Origin: Bryoerythrophyllum caledonicum | Taxonomy: Eukaryota > Streptophyta > Bryopsida > Pottiales > Pottiaceae | NCBI GenBank assembly: GCA_963971425.1 | Contig: OZ020514.1 | Location: forward strand, 42,507,158-42,571,157 | Length of the DNA stretch: 64,000 nt | Reading direction: 5' to 3' | Position numbers and translations under genes: made by a program | Shown here: piece after piece, positions 35,102 through 47,754 of the stretch | Layout: each line of letters starts with the position of its first letter | How positions within the stretch are numbered: position 1 is the stretch's first letter | Notes under the pieces: model-generated | Told to the model about the DNA's origin: nothing | What the model saw: only the letters and a program-made list of their open reading frames with translations | Databases searched by the model: none

Positions 35102-37081
35102 AGAACTACGGTCTTCCAATGGGACCGGCGTGAATGTAGTGTTTGTTCATTCTCTTCACTAAGCATATGGCCACGGGACATGGTTGGTATATATAGAACT
35201 ATTTCCCCCTCTCGAGGGTAAACACTTTTCTACACTAAGTGCTTCCCTACACTAATTGCATTAAAGATAACCGACATGTCATCTCCCCCAAGGGCTTTGT
35301 GGGTCCCTATACAAAGAGGCCGTGGGACCTCCCACCATAATTGGATGGACTATGGTGGTACTTGAATTAGAATGTTGTATTACGCTATAAACAACAAATT
35401 CTTTTTGACATTTTCAAATAAGGTAATATTCTTTGCACAAGTGAAACCTCCTTTATTATCGACGGACAAATACCATTGAGCAATGTAGTTTTAATGTAAA
35501 GATGTGTTCTTAAATGACTCATCTTAAGGTCATATTCAAATTTATGAAGCATAACATCGAATCATCCAATGTCCATATATCCCTTGTGTAACAACCCTTT
35601 TGGAACAATCCACAAATTACTCTTCATAACCGTAGGGTCGATGAAATACATATCTTTAAATTGTTGGGGTTATGATTATTTATCACCTAATTCAATCATA
35701 AAGAAAGATGATGCATTTGAAAGCATTCTCTAAAGGTCATAATGTTCCAAAGTCAAAGTGGTTCTCTCACAACACTTCTTATCAAATGGTGTCAATTTAA
35801 CTTTAAATTGATTAAACCTTGCAAAGGTTAAATGAAACTCCAAAAGGCTTTGCTTCTAAGGGTGACACCTTCAAAAGGTCACATTAAACATGTCTATTGT
35901 AAAAGCAATGGATGTAGGGGAGAGACACACGACCAAATGTTTTTTAGTATACGTATAGATGTACAAAAAATATAAATGTGAATAGAAGCTCTAGTAAAAT
36001 TTCTAGCAATATAGAACATAACTATTAACTTCTTTCTTGAAGTCATGTCTATATACAATAACGATAGAACTTTGTATGGTTTGTATGAAATTCTTTTTTT
36101 AAATAAATATAATTTTGGCGTTGTTTTGTAATATATATATGCCGTATTTATAAATTGGGAATGTCAATTTCTTTATGTTCAAATGGAAACTATTACATTT
36201 CCTTTTTAATATTTGTTGCTATTCATATATGTATTATATTTGGATCATAGAGAATTTACTTTTACATCGATGTTAAACGGTTTCACTTCTAGTTCTCTTA
36301 CACGTGCAAACTATTTGATTTCAAAATTAGGCGGGGAAGGGGCGGGGACGTTAGGGGTCGGGACGTGAGGGTGGGGACTCAACCCTTTGAAGGTTGTAGA
36401 GGAACAAAGTTGGGCAAACTCCATTCGCTCCTTGGCAAAGGCCTTCCTTCTTCTCATGCGTTGAAAAACTATATTTATATTGTAAATTTAGTTTTCCTTC
36501 CAACTTCTAGGGACGGACATAATTGCCGTGATGATTGAGGAATGCAAAGATCTTGTCGGAACCAAATAAAGCGGCTCTTTGCTATAAATGGTTCCTCCAG
36601 GGTATGGAAAGGAGGAAGGCCATTGCTAAGGCAAGAATGAGGTTTGCCCGATTTTGCTCTCCTACAACCTTCACCGGATTGAGTCCCCAACGTCCCGGCC
36701 CTCACGTCCCCGCCCCTATTTGGCAGGGGCAGAGACATCCTCGCCCCTCCCCGCCCAATTTTGGAATCGGGATCTTTGAATGGCCATATCTCACTCAAAA
36801 ATAGTCTAAATTAAACATATGAGATCTTTTTTGGCATCTACGGATAATTTAGATGTCGAAACACACCTCACACGCTCGATTTGAGCTATTTTGGAGTGAA
36901 TTATGTCCATCCAAACTATTTCACTTTAATATTAGGAGGGGAAGGGGCGGGGACGTTAGGGGCGAGGACGTCTCTGCCCCTACCATCTACGGGCCGGGAC
37001 GTGAGGGCCGGGACGTTGGGGACTCAATCCGGTGAAGGTTGTAGGAGAGCAAATTCAGGCAAACCTCATCCTTGCCTTAGC

Positions 37082-37572
37082 AATGGCCTTCTTCTCCTTA
37101 TTCAAGTCCAATAGAATAATTTAAAGCAAAGAGCCGCTATATTTGGTTCCGACAAGATCTTTGCATTCCTCAATCATCACGACAATCATGTCATTTCCTA
37201 GAAGTGGGAAGGAAAACTAAATTTACATTAAAAATATCGTTTCTCCAACGCATGGGAAGGAGGAAGGCCTTTGCCAAGGCGAGAATGGAGTTTGCCCAAC
37301 TTTGTTCCTCTACAACCTTCAAAGGGTTGAGTCCTCGCCCTCACGCCTCCGCCCCTAAAGTCCCCGCCCCTTCCCCGCCTAATTTTGGAGTCAAAAACTT
37401 TGGATGGGCATAACTCACTCAAAAATAGCCCAAATCAAGCGTTTGAGGTGAGTTTAGAGACAAAAAAATTTTGTACATGCCAAAAAACATCTCATATGCT
37501 TAATTTGGACTATTTTTGAGTGAGATATGGCCGTTCAAAGATCCTGATTCCAAAATTAGGCGGGGAGGGGCA
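37082..37572 (-). repeat. Right inverted arm of the hAT element
   Basis: Reverse complement of 34610-35101. It starts CTTCTCCTTATTCAAGTCC and ends ATTAGGCGGGGAGGGGC. Confidence 0.9.
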
Positions 37573-37708
37573 AGGACGTCTCTGCCCCTACCATTTAGGG
37601 GCGGGGACGTCTCCGCCCTTACCACTTAGGGGGCGGAGACGTCTCCGCCCCTACCATTTTGGGGCGGAGATGTCCCCGCCCCTAACGCCCCCGCCCCCCT
37701 CCGCCTAA
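37556..37708. repeat. Tandem GC palindromes centred on GACGTC
   Basis: Four or more copies of a palindrome with core GGCGGAGACGTCTCCGCC are separated by TACCATTTAGG-type spacers. The copy at 37630-37651 is a perfect 22-bp palindrome. Single or partial copies occur at 34580-34620, 36700-36750, 36960-36990 and 37885-37940. Confidence 0.8.
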
Positions 37709-38337
37709 TTTTGGAGTCAGAAAGTCCGAATGGGTATAACTCACTCAAAAATAGCCCAAATTAAGCGTGTGAGGTGTGTTTCGACATGTAAATTTTCCGT
37801 AAATGCCAAATAGCTTATCTCATGCTTAATTTGGACTCTTTGTGAGTGAGATATGGCCGTTCAAAGATCATGATTCCAAAATTAGGCGGGGAGGGACGAG
37901 GACGTCTTTGCCCCTATCATTTAGGGGCGGAGACATCCTTGCGCCTAATATACTATTTTATATAGTCAGCTATTCATTTTTTAGTCTAAATCCTACGTGG
38001 CAACACTTTAGTTAATATGTGGCCGCCATGTCGCCTATTTTTTACCTTGTAGGTAAGTCAACCATATGTTGACTGTATTGGACGGGCGAGAGCTCTACCG
38101 GATGGGCGAATCGGACGGACGGGCGAACCGGACGTGAGTCTAGTATGACAACCCTGCCACTGCCTAACAACCTTCAACCACATCCGATAGTTACGGATCA
38201 AATCCACCTTTCCCGGAACAAGTTTCGGTTCCGGATAAAAATCCTAATCACCGCGTCACAGCTGTGATCGTTTAACTCTACCACTACACTTCTAACTACC
38301 TACGGCTAGTTTCTTACGCACAAGGCAGGGTGTAGAC

Positions 38338-38935
38338 CTACTCCTTGTCTTCTTGATTGTGACTTTCATCCTCCTTTGAAGAGTCCAAGAGCTTCACCGT
38401 CAAAGTTCCTACTTGGAATCGCTCCTCTTGTTCACCTTCGCTTTTGTCTCCCGGCTTCTGCACTTCAATCCATTGGCTCGCAAGCGTCCTCTCCTCCACT
38501 TTCCGTTTGATAGTCCGTGAAGCTGACCAAGTTTGTTGCATCAGGATTACCCTCTCGAAATCAGAATCGGTCTGCCTCTTAGAAACCCGCAAGTCCGGAG
38601 TGTCGTCTTCCACCTTTCTCGTCTTCCTCTTCAGAACTCTCATCTTCAGCGAAGACATCAGAGGAAGCTCGTCCTTCCACTTCTTGGAATCCGGTCCACG
38701 AGTTTGGAAATCTGGCTTCTATTTTTGAAACCGTAAGCACTTTCGGAGGCGCCTCCATCGGCTCTATGTTGGAAGACACCTTCCGCTTACCTTTCCCAAT
38801 GTCGCAGAAGATCCTTGCGTGGATCTTATGGCACTCCACTAGTTCCTTTGTCATCTTCGAATGGTACTCCACCAGCACCCCGATGAGCTTCTCCGTCACT
38901 AGACCTTTGTCATGTAGAGAGTCTTTGCTTTAGGA
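38338..38935 (-). pseudogene. Unknown acidic, degenerate coding relic
   Basis: The minus-strand frame from 38899 encodes MTEKLIGVLVEYHSKMTKEL, a K-rich segment and an acidic run (SSDVFAEDESSEEEDEKGG). A frame change near 38600 leads into a second acidic, K-rich tail ending QED. There is no recognisable domain. The composition (acidic, coiled) resembles the exon at 41798-41448, so it may be related to that gene. Confidence 0.3.
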
Positions 38936-38939
38936 AAAC

Positions 38940-41440
38940 GTAGGGTTCTTGTCAGCATCTAGTTTAGAGAGAGAAAGGAATAATATAGAGTATATGATTT
39001 TGTATTCAAGTCCATATAAACCCATAAGTCCTCGTCCATCATATCAGAAAGGCTTCCAATTTCCAACTTGTATTATAAAACTCGATATACATATAATAAG
39101 ACATGTTGATGTAGATGTCTTGTGGAACTTGTATCTCAAAAACCTAATTTAAAACATTAATTATCCTTAATCTAGATCAAGTCTTAATTAAATTCTAATT
39201 AAATTAACTAATTTCACTTGATAATAAATAATATATAATTAAGGTAATAATACTTAACAACTATGATTAACCTTACTTAATCCACTTAATCTTAGTTCAG
39301 CTATTCAAATACAATTAGACAAGATAATCTTCCTTAACACAAATAACCTTAATTAAGATAATTAATTCCCAAAGTACCCTCAATCACACATACTCTTATC
39401 CTTAGATATCCTAACCACTTCATACCTTCTCCTTAGATATCCTAACCACTTCATACCTTCTCCTATATAGCCTTACCCTCTTTGAAATCAGTTCTCCAAC
39501 CTCTCATTAAGTACAAACCGAATCTAAACTCTCTTTTAACTCTTGATTAACCTTCTAATTTAAAATATCACTACAGTTTCATACAAACTTGAAATGAGAA
39601 GTGCTATGATTCTACGGAAAGCCACTAAAACACACCATACGCTTACTAAACTTCACCTACAAAAACTCATCAAGCCAGCCGCTATGGGCAACCAAAGTTA
39701 CTTCTTACAAAAACTCAAGTCAGCTGACCCCTCTTCTTTTAAACTAATGCTTTGACTTCATCAAAGCTTGAAATAGAGCATAAAATTGTTATTTAGAAAG
39801 TTATTTTAAAAGTAGAAACTCATACCAAAGATGTTATTCTGATATACCTTGTACAACTTACTACAACGCTTCAAATCTACTACTCATGAAAACATGGGGC
39901 AGCAAACCCCCTTGTGCTCAACAAGGCGTTGTTCACTCTTACTTTTAGTTCTAAAATTGAGTGATGACTTCATAGAAAGCTAACAATAAGGACTACAACA
40001 ATCTATAAATGCAAAACCATCTGAAACAAATACAACCAGAGAGAGCCCTCACAGTCCAGCCCCTCGTTGGTAAGGAAGAACCCAACCCCGGAAAAGGGGA
40101 AAGCAGCCAATCACAACCCACCTCAGCCCATGCAAAGGCCACATGGGCATCTTAAAACCAATTGGTTGCTCAAATTCTCCCTCTTATCAACTCTTATCAT
40201 CCCTTTATCCCTTCTATCCTTCGCATTTTAAAACTTTAACTACGTGGTCATCAATCTAAAGACCGAGTTTCTTCAACAACAACAGCTAACTACTAGTATA
40301 TGAAGAAAAATAACAATAAATGGTCTCAATTTCAGCCTCTAGATGGTTTAAACATGTTAAAGTCAAGAATCTCACGAAGGATAGCAACAATGTAACTTGC
40401 CGCCTTTTACTACCCAAGTCTCTGACCGGGCCTTAAAGCCAAAGACGGTGACCAAAAGTCATTGAACAAGCCGGTCACCATTTTGACCTTCATTGGTGTT
40501 TTGAAAACATCCTTCAAACACTACTTGATGGCCTTCGATAAGCACATCTTCAGCCTCTACGAGGATTATTAAACTTCTTGCCTCTTGTTGCAAGCTTCTT
40601 AAACTTGTCAATGGAACTTGCTGAGGATCAAAAGTGGTACGTGGTTGAACACAATGCTCAGAAGACCGTGCTTTCTCTTGCACACATTGCCATGATGTTG
40701 ATGGTTGAGAAAGTTAAATTGGAACATCCGGTGAGTGTGCTAAAGAAAACTCTCAATCATCAAGGTCTTGTGAAGCCATACTATCAAACTATAGAAACTA
40801 AGAAGATACAATCCAAACTAATAATGACCTGAAGTAATGCATAAGGCACGGCAACCATCTATCTTTTATTTGTTTTTCAATAACTTCATCAAGAAGCTTG
40901 CCTTCCCTAACATTAATCTAATGGCATTACTTTATTAGTATTTGGTTAAACAAAATTATTAAGCCATAGATGCCTTTCCATTTAAATAATGGTCCACAAC
41001 AAATCCAGATAAAAAGATAAACGACCTCTCTGTAGCAGTATAAAACTATTGCGAGCTCAATGATAATCGCCAAGTTGCGGACTTAGTTGGCTATTAGAGT
41101 CCGTTTGATATCCGCCAATTAATTCCGAGTTTGAGTCTCATTGAACTCGTTGAACTATTTGGGCGGCTGCAGCTTGGCACAAGCTAGTGACAACACAAAA
41201 ATAGGTAGCCAACTGGCCACCAACCTACCCCGGAGCTAGAGTGACAAATGTACTACATCCAAGCTAGGCTAACAAGCTCCAATTGTTCCTACATTGAATT
41301 AAATTGTAGCTCACTCTACGACCACACTTTTTACATCTACATTATTTTTTAGCATAGTATAATTATGTACAACACGACACGATCAAGTTTCCGGGCCTCA
41401 GTAAATTTGACATTGCATAGCCTCGCCTTTAGCAAGACGT
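38940..41440. other. AT-rich intergenic stretch, no supported gene
   Basis: It includes a short tandem duplication of CTTAGATATCCTAACCACTTCATACC at 39400-39465 and several dinucleotide-poor AT tracts. An 84-codon frame at 40578-40832 has no domain or splice support. A 40-bp GC-richer patch near 40080-40110 carries no gene. Confidence 0.35.
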
Positions 41441-41447
41441 CGCCCAG

Positions 41448-42830
41448 TTACTTCACAAACTCGGTCACATGGGTGTGAGCAAGCGCGGAATCGTTCACTT
41501 TCTCCATTGCCGCAGCGAACTCCTCATCCTTCTGGTCCATGGCCGTCTTCATCTTCCGATTTTGGTTCTCCAAGGAGACGAGGCAAGCCTCCAATTCCTG
41601 CACGTTCCGAGGTTGCAGGTTCCTCCCCAGATGTCCACACAGCTCATCTGTTCCCACGTCTCGCACAATCCGACACGCGTCAGCCACGATCACTTTGATC
41701 TGCTCGTAAGTTTCCTTGGCCTTCTTGTATCCTTCCACGATCATGTCAAAAGGGTCTTCTTCATCTCTCTCCTTGCTGACCTTCTTCCGGTGGATCAAAG
41801 GCGTGGTGTTGCTCCTCTCGGTTTGCTTCTACTTGTTCCTTGTGCTCGCTAATGTCGTTTGGATGTCGTCTTTGGAGGAATCTCAATCCGAATCCGGTTC
41901 CAATTCAAGTTCCGCATCCGATTCCGCATCCTCTCAGCCGTGGCTTGCCAACACCTTTGCCATCTCGTGGGCGGTCTTCTCGTTGTCGCGCAGCAGGTCC
42001 TCATGCTAGTAGAGATGATAAAAAAATGGAGAGATTGGGGTAGGTCGTACCTTCCCCAATCCGGTTAGGAATTTACTTACCAATTCTCCAACGTTGTCTC
42101 TCCACACCACCTGACTCTCACTAGTGTATGCTCCCCAGATCATGTTCGCCAATGTTGTGGTTGTCTTCAAGGGCCAATCTGGATACAAAATCGGGAGTAA
42201 GATCTCCATCACCTTCCTAATCCTTGGATCCTTGCAGTCTTCCACAGTCAGCCCATCCTTTGGATCTGCTTTTCAGGTGAACTTCCCATCAATGAAAGAC
42301 TCTTGACCTAAACACATATCTTCTCCTCGCGTTGGGAATCCGTACACGGCGCTGCACATCTCCGGCCTCCCTCAATGGTGCCCTCAAACTCGTTAGAGAC
42401 TCCGTCTAGTTGTTCTCGGACCATCGCGTTGTCTCTGAAATCCCACGGCTGCTCCCAGAATCCGAAGCAGCCAATCTTCTTCGAATCCGCATCCAGCGCC
42501 TTCCGGTCGTTCTCAGATTCGGGAATCACGAGAACCACATTCCCGAGGTTCACGATCGACTCTGTCACCGCCCTGGTACTGGTCGCCTTCATAAGCCACA
42601 TCTCAGCAATCCCTCGACTGAATTTAGACCCGGATTCTTCCAAAAAGATCCGCAAATGAATCTGCACTCAAATCCTAACTTGCACTTCCTGATTCCTAAC
42701 CCGCAAACGGCAGCAATCCTGGCTACAACGCTCTCACACACAAACCCTCAGTTGCCCACGCTCGCTCGCTTGCCGCTAACCAAATCCAAACACACTAAGA
42801 AAGATGAGAGGAAGAACCTTGGGATTAACT
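41448..42830 (-). pseudogene. Unknown multi-exon gene (minus strand), degraded
   Basis: Three coding blocks lie in minus-strand order. 42660-42310 contains RKALDADSKKIGCFGFWEQP. About 42295-42055 contains ILYPDWPLKTTTTLANMIWG and ends at a good donor GTACGACC. 42000-41448 has an E/S/D-rich linker and then a coiled coil (QELEACLVSLENQNRKMKTA). TGA near 42276 and TAG/TAA codons in the acidic linker interrupt it. I recognise no family. A gag-like or structural role is possible because gypsy-2 lies directly upstream on the same strand, but no zinc knuckle or capsid motif is visible. Confidence 0.4.
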
Positions 42831-43149
42831 ATTTATTTCCAATCCGGTAATCATTACTTGAATCCGAACCCGCGGCCGGTTATGATCATTGAATCCGGTT
42901 AAGGTTCTGACAGTGAGATCCTGATCTTAGTAATATTCGATCGAGATCGGAATCTGGTCAATGATACTTGGATTCCTTCTTAGCATTTTTAGGGTTTCCG
43001 ATCTTCGGCAACGAGGACTTTTGATGGTTTTTAAAAAAAACTATCTATTTATAATGGGGGTGTTCCTAATTTCCAAAAAATCACCACCCATTCTCCCTTG
43101 ACTTATACTAAGACGACAATTCTTCGAAAACTAGGTTCCGACAATAATC

Positions 43150-46100
43150 CTTTTTCAAATGCGAGCATCTTGGGGAACACGTACTGATTTATTTGGACCT
43201 AGTTTTTGTATCTTCTTTTGGTTCATATCTCTTGATGGAGACATTTTGACCCTTTTGTTTAACCGTCATCCTTGCAAATCCTCTTTAAAAGTTTCCACCG
43301 AAAAAACCTCAGATACTTTGTATGGTCCCATCCATTGGGTATGGAGCTTATGCAAAAAGTCTATATGTCATTTGTCATAGAGCAACACCAAGCGACCTTG
43401 GGAAATTCCAAGGTTGGCAGGAATCCTCTTGTCAATCTGCTCTTTCTTTGATGCTTGTATCTCCCTCGTGCGCTCCATTGCTTCCCATCGAGCCTCCTCC
43501 AAATTTTTAAAGGCCAACAACCGGATACTTGAATCCGGTTTCTCATTCCCATTCCGCGCGGCCAACACTTAGAAAGTTTCCACCTCCAACTCTATACTGT
43601 GAAGAACCTTCTGTCCAAATACCAGGAAGTATGGACTCTTTTCTGTGGTCTTCTTTTCCGCGGTATTGTACGCGTGTATCGCTGAGGGAAGCTTTCGGTC
43701 TCAATCTGATTTATGCACGAAAACTATCTTGTTTGAGATTCCTCCCACAATCCCATTGGCACGTTCCGTGAGTTCGTTTGCTTTAGGATTGTAGGGGGTG
43801 GTCTTTCGATGCTTGATGAGAAACTTGGTTATTATGTCTACTATCATGTCATTGAGGAAGTCGGTCCCTCTATCACTCACCAACTCTAGCGGGTGTCCAA
43901 ACCTCATCATGATATCTTAAAAGAGGAACTCAGCTGCAGTCCTAGCGTCATTCCTTCAGGTAGCTCTTGCTTCTACCCAATTAGTAGCATAATCTGTGAC
44001 CAAGATTATGTACCTCTTCTTCCGGGTGCTAACCAAGTGATAGGCCCAATGAAGTCGATGCCCCATTTTTCAAAGGGGGCAAGGGGGATGATCGGTGTGA
44101 TTGGCCAATGATTTCAAAAAGATAGGGCTTCTGTTCGTTGACATTGATCACAGGCTCTTACGAATGCTTTTACATCCCGGATTAGGGATGCCCACCAATA
44201 GGCTGTTGGCCGGATTCTTGCCACCGTCGTCATCGTCGCAAAGTGTCCTCCGGAAGGTCCGGTATGAAGTGCTCTCATCACCTACCTTCAATCATTCTCA
44301 TCCACGCATCTTCGCAACTTCTTGTCCGCTCCCACCTTAAACACGGTCTCCCGGACTAGAGTGTATGGTGCCATTAGGTGCACAAATACGCTCTTCTCTT
44401 CTCTCGTAAATCCGGTCGGGTACCGATCTACCGTTAGGTAGTCAATTACCTCCTTGAATTTCGTGGTGCGATCTTCCTCCATCCGGAAGACTTCAGGAGT
44501 GTTTGACTCCAATTCTACTAGGTTAGTATCCGGATTCTCTATTGTTACCTCTTCCGGAAACTCATCCGGGAATTCTACTCAAATTTTTGTAATTGCTTCT
44601 AGTCTACGTTGTCTTGACAGATAATCCGCATTGGCGTTGGCCTTCCTAGATTTCACCTGTACTTCATAGTTGAACTCCTATAGTAGAAGAATCCACCTTG
44701 CTATCCTCCCGGACAGGTCCAATTTATTCACCAAGTACTTGAGTGAGTGATGATCCGTGTGGAAGATAACCCGATATCCTAGCAAGTAGTGCCGGAACTT
44801 CTTGCACGCATAGATCACTATAAGAAAACCATGTTTTTGGTAATGTCAACGTTGTTACGTGTTGTGTTTTCTATAATGTCACACGTTAGTAAAAAAATTG
44901 CTACAGTAACTCGAATTTAGTTTGACGTTGCATCAAACGTGTTCCTGTTATAGACAAAACGCGTTGATGTCACCGTAAACATGCACGTTTTTGGTGACGT
45001 CAAAAGAAATGTAACCACGATAGACTGTGACGTCATAGAAAACAAGAGATGTCCACGTCAGCCACAGTTGCATTTAATTTTATTGTGGAATGATTGCAAC
45101 ACGCTGCCCAAAAGCCAAAAATTGAGGAAACAGGCAGCTTTCATCCATAGTGGATGAAATATGTCGCAAAGAAGGAAGAGCCGAAGGGCGACTTACACAT
45201 GAGCAATCTCCACAGCATCTACACTTTACTTTTGGAAGTGTGGGTGAGAGCAAATTGAACTTAGGTGATAGAAGTGGGAGGTGGGTTGTGGTGAAGCTCA
45301 CTTCAACGCGAAGAGGAGGGAGATTAGGAGAACAACAAGGAGTAGAAAGAGGCAACTTGAAAGCGATGGAGCAAAGCAACGACGGCTATGGCGGTGGCTA
45401 TGGCGACACCTATGGCGGCAGCTATGGCGGGAGCCATGGAGCGGTGACGACGGAGCTAGCTGGGAGCAAGGAAGGTGATCTACGGCAGATCAAGACGGCA
45501 AGGGGAGAGCTCAAAGGGAAGAAGAACGATGGTAGGGGGAGCTTTGGCCGTAGCCGGCTAACCCCAGCCATAGCTGACCTCAGCCATGGCCAAGAAATCC
45601 TAGACATAGCCAAGTTCAGTATTCACCACCGCGGAGAGGCGCTGCAGCAGCAAGGCCGGTACGTCCTCCACTTACTTAGAACTCGTGAGGTCTTCGCATC
45701 GAATTGCAGGTACGTGGTTCTAACACGAACTTGCGTGGAGCTCCACCTCGCAATCATCTTCGCGCCGAATTCCTCCTCATGGCACAGGTCGCGCCAAGCT
45801 GCAAACCGTAACTCTCCCATCCACACAGCACCAAACTCCAGCTTTGTAGATCCTCTTGAGCGCCGAAGCTGTGACCTAGGTTGTCGCACACCCATAACAT
45901 AGTCTGAAGAACAATTATTAGGCACCCTAAATCCTTTCCGAATGCCCATGCTCGTTCATCAGTTGCCCCAGCAAGCGCCAAATCACACATTAGAGTTTTG
46001 ATCATTTTTAGAAACATGTTTAGAAAAACGTCCAGAAGAACATGCTAGATGTTCAAGTGAACATGATCTCCAGCATGAAAAAGGTCATTGACAACATGTA

Positions 46101-47604
46101 GGCAGAATACGCCAACGTCAAGATTGATGTCATGAGCAACACGAGCATGTCAAAACAAACGTCAAAACTAACAGCCTTGTGTGGACAAAAAATGCTCTAA
46201 AAGCATGACGTCAGCTGACATGGGTTGTCCACATCATAATTCTTTGGATCCAAGTCAACAATTTTTAAAATTCCACGTCACTGCCCGCTCAAAATGGAGA
46301 TGGATGAAAAAAATCCTACGTGGCGCTGCCCAAAGCAAAACATAGCTGATGTGGACATGGGTCCCCCTCCACGTGGAGCACTTTCTCACACATTTCAAGC
46401 AACGTTCAGTTGGATGTCAAGACGTTGACAACCATGTTACGACAAATTTTTTGACGTTTTTGGCCTGTTCATGTTGACGGATTTTAGGTGACATCAACAT
46501 TGACGCAGCAACATGTTACTTTTGACGTTCAGGCATGTTTTTCACCGTGTTACAAAAAACACGGGTTTCTTGTAGTGGATCACCGGGAGGGCCTCTCTTA
46601 TTGCCATGGTGTAATTACTTTCGGCCGCACCGATTTCGCAATTCGCGTAATACACCAAACATTCTCTTTTTTGTTCTCCTTCTTGCATCAGGATGGCTCC
46701 CGAACACCATCCGGATGCATCGATTGTGACGTGGAATTCGAGTCTCTAATTTGGTGAAGACAGGTTAGGAGTGTGGGACAACATCTTCTTCAACTCCTTG
46801 AAGGCTTCTTGTTGCTCTTTTGCCCACACATATTCTTCAACTTCTTCAGTAGGGTTGGTAGCCGGGTAGCTAGCAGCACGTAACTGTCAATGAACCTCCG
46901 GTAGTAATCCACACAGCCGAGGAATCCGCGGATCTTGTGCAAGTTGATTGGGGCAAGCAGGGCTAAAATAGCTCTGACTTGTCCATGTCTACCTCAATTC
47001 CTTTCAGGCTAACAGTGAGACCCAACAACAATTCGGTAATCATGCCGAAGAAACACTTATCCGGGTGTAACTTCAATCCCATTTTCCTACATCTCCGGAA
47101 GGTCTTCTTGAGAATTTCCAGGTGTTGTAGCTTACCGCTGAGTATCACAAAATCGTCAATGAAACTTCCAGGAAGTGCCTCAGGAAATCCTGGAAGATAT
47201 CCATCATCAATTGCTAGAAGCTCTCGGGAGCATTGCATGATACAAATGACATCCGGTTAAATGCAAATGTCCCCCATTCCGTGGTGAACGTCGTCTTTAA
47301 TTGGTCCTCCTTCTGGATGTGGACTTGGTTATACCCAGGGAAACCATCTAGAAAGTTTTAGTATTCATGTCCGAAATCATCGTCGAGGATAATATCCGTA
47401 AAGGGCCAAGGAAAGTAGTCCTTCTTTGTAGCCGTATTCAGCTTCCGGAAGTTTTGACAGATTCGGATTTTTACTTTTCCATCTTCTCCCACCTTCTATG
47501 GAACCACGACAATCGGGGACATCCACTCGAAGTTGTCCACCGGATAGATGAATCCTGCTTCCAAGAGCTTATCAAAACCTCTATCAATAAGATCCATCCT
47601 AGTG
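43150..47604 (-). mobile_element. Gypsy-2: Ty3/gypsy pol (minus strand), truncated and interrupted
   Basis: In minus-strand order: reverse transcriptase from 47604 (LIDRGFDKLLEAGFIYPVDN, the catalytic region SFIDDFVILSGK near 47155, KMGLKLHPDKCFFGM), then RNase H (EFHVTIDASGW near 46735, GAAESNYTMAIREALPV near 46605). CACTA-2 interrupts here, and RNase H resumes with ACKKFRHYLLGYRVIFHTDH at 44805. Integrase follows with CDQCQR (near 44145), KWGIDFIGPI, HPLELVSDRGTDF (near 43860) and NELTERANG. The C-terminal tail has NLEEARWEAMERTREIQ and LHTQWMGPYKV. There are many stops. RT is cut at 47604, just beside the end of the 47.75-54 kb gene block. It differs clearly from gypsy-1. Confidence 0.9.
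44816..46577. mobile_element. CACTA-2, non-autonomous CACTA element, 1762 bp, nested in gypsy-2
   Basis: The left end is CACTATAAGAAAACCATG and the right end GGGTTTCTTGTAGTG, with flanking triplets GAT at 44813-44815 and 46578-46580. Removing the element and one GAT joins gypsy-2 in frame (ALPVI then YACKKF, minus strand). It shares most of its length with CACTA-1, minus two internal segments. It carries a 250-codon frame whose first ATG in the conserved part is 45366 (MEQSNDGYGGGYGDTYGGSY). That frame is Gly-rich and not a transposase; it may be captured host sequence. Confidence 0.95.
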
Positions 47605-47754
47605 CACTTTAGCTCTAATGGAGCTAAAATGTTGAAGGGAAAATTCAGAGAGCTTATTTAACATCCAACGAATAAAAACAAGCTCAACTAAAACAAAACT
47701 ATATGAGTCCAATGTAGCTCAACAACAAACCAAGATTTTCTAGGCAAGAACAAG

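Larger units (their letters stand above)
34389..38156. mobile_element. Large non-autonomous hAT element (3768 bp) with long inverted arms
   Basis: The left end CACGGTTGTCATA and right end TATGACAACCCTG are near-perfect inverted termini. Exact 8-bp duplications CCACTGCC lie at 34381-34388 and 38157-38164, identifying a hAT insertion. Subterminal GGACGGACGGAC/GGACGGGCG repeats match the smaller MITEs. The interior holds a near-identical inverted pair (34610-35101 and 37082-37572), a second partial pair around 36320-36960, and an AT-rich core without coding potential (35110-36300). Short frames in the arms, such as RKTKFTLKISFLQRMGRRKA in both copies, are by-products of the duplication. No transposase is present. 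Confidence 0.92.

Noticed and set aside
34389..38156. Mutator-like element with a ~12-bp duplication
   Set aside because: Redefining the ends at CACGG/CCCTG gives exact 8-bp duplications and hAT-like CAGGG termini shared with the 216-bp MITE.
41507..42043. Plus-strand frames rich in S, R and P
   Set aside because: Shadows of the minus-strand coiled-coil and acidic exons.
43390..43545. Palindromes ACCTTGG/CCAAGGT and AACCGGAT/AATCCGGTT as further members of the hairpin families
   Set aside because: They fall in the gypsy-2 coding tail, occur once each and lack a shared core.
45150..45902. 250-codon frame as a host glycine-rich protein gene
   Set aside because: It lies wholly inside CACTA-2 and has a degraded copy in CACTA-1.
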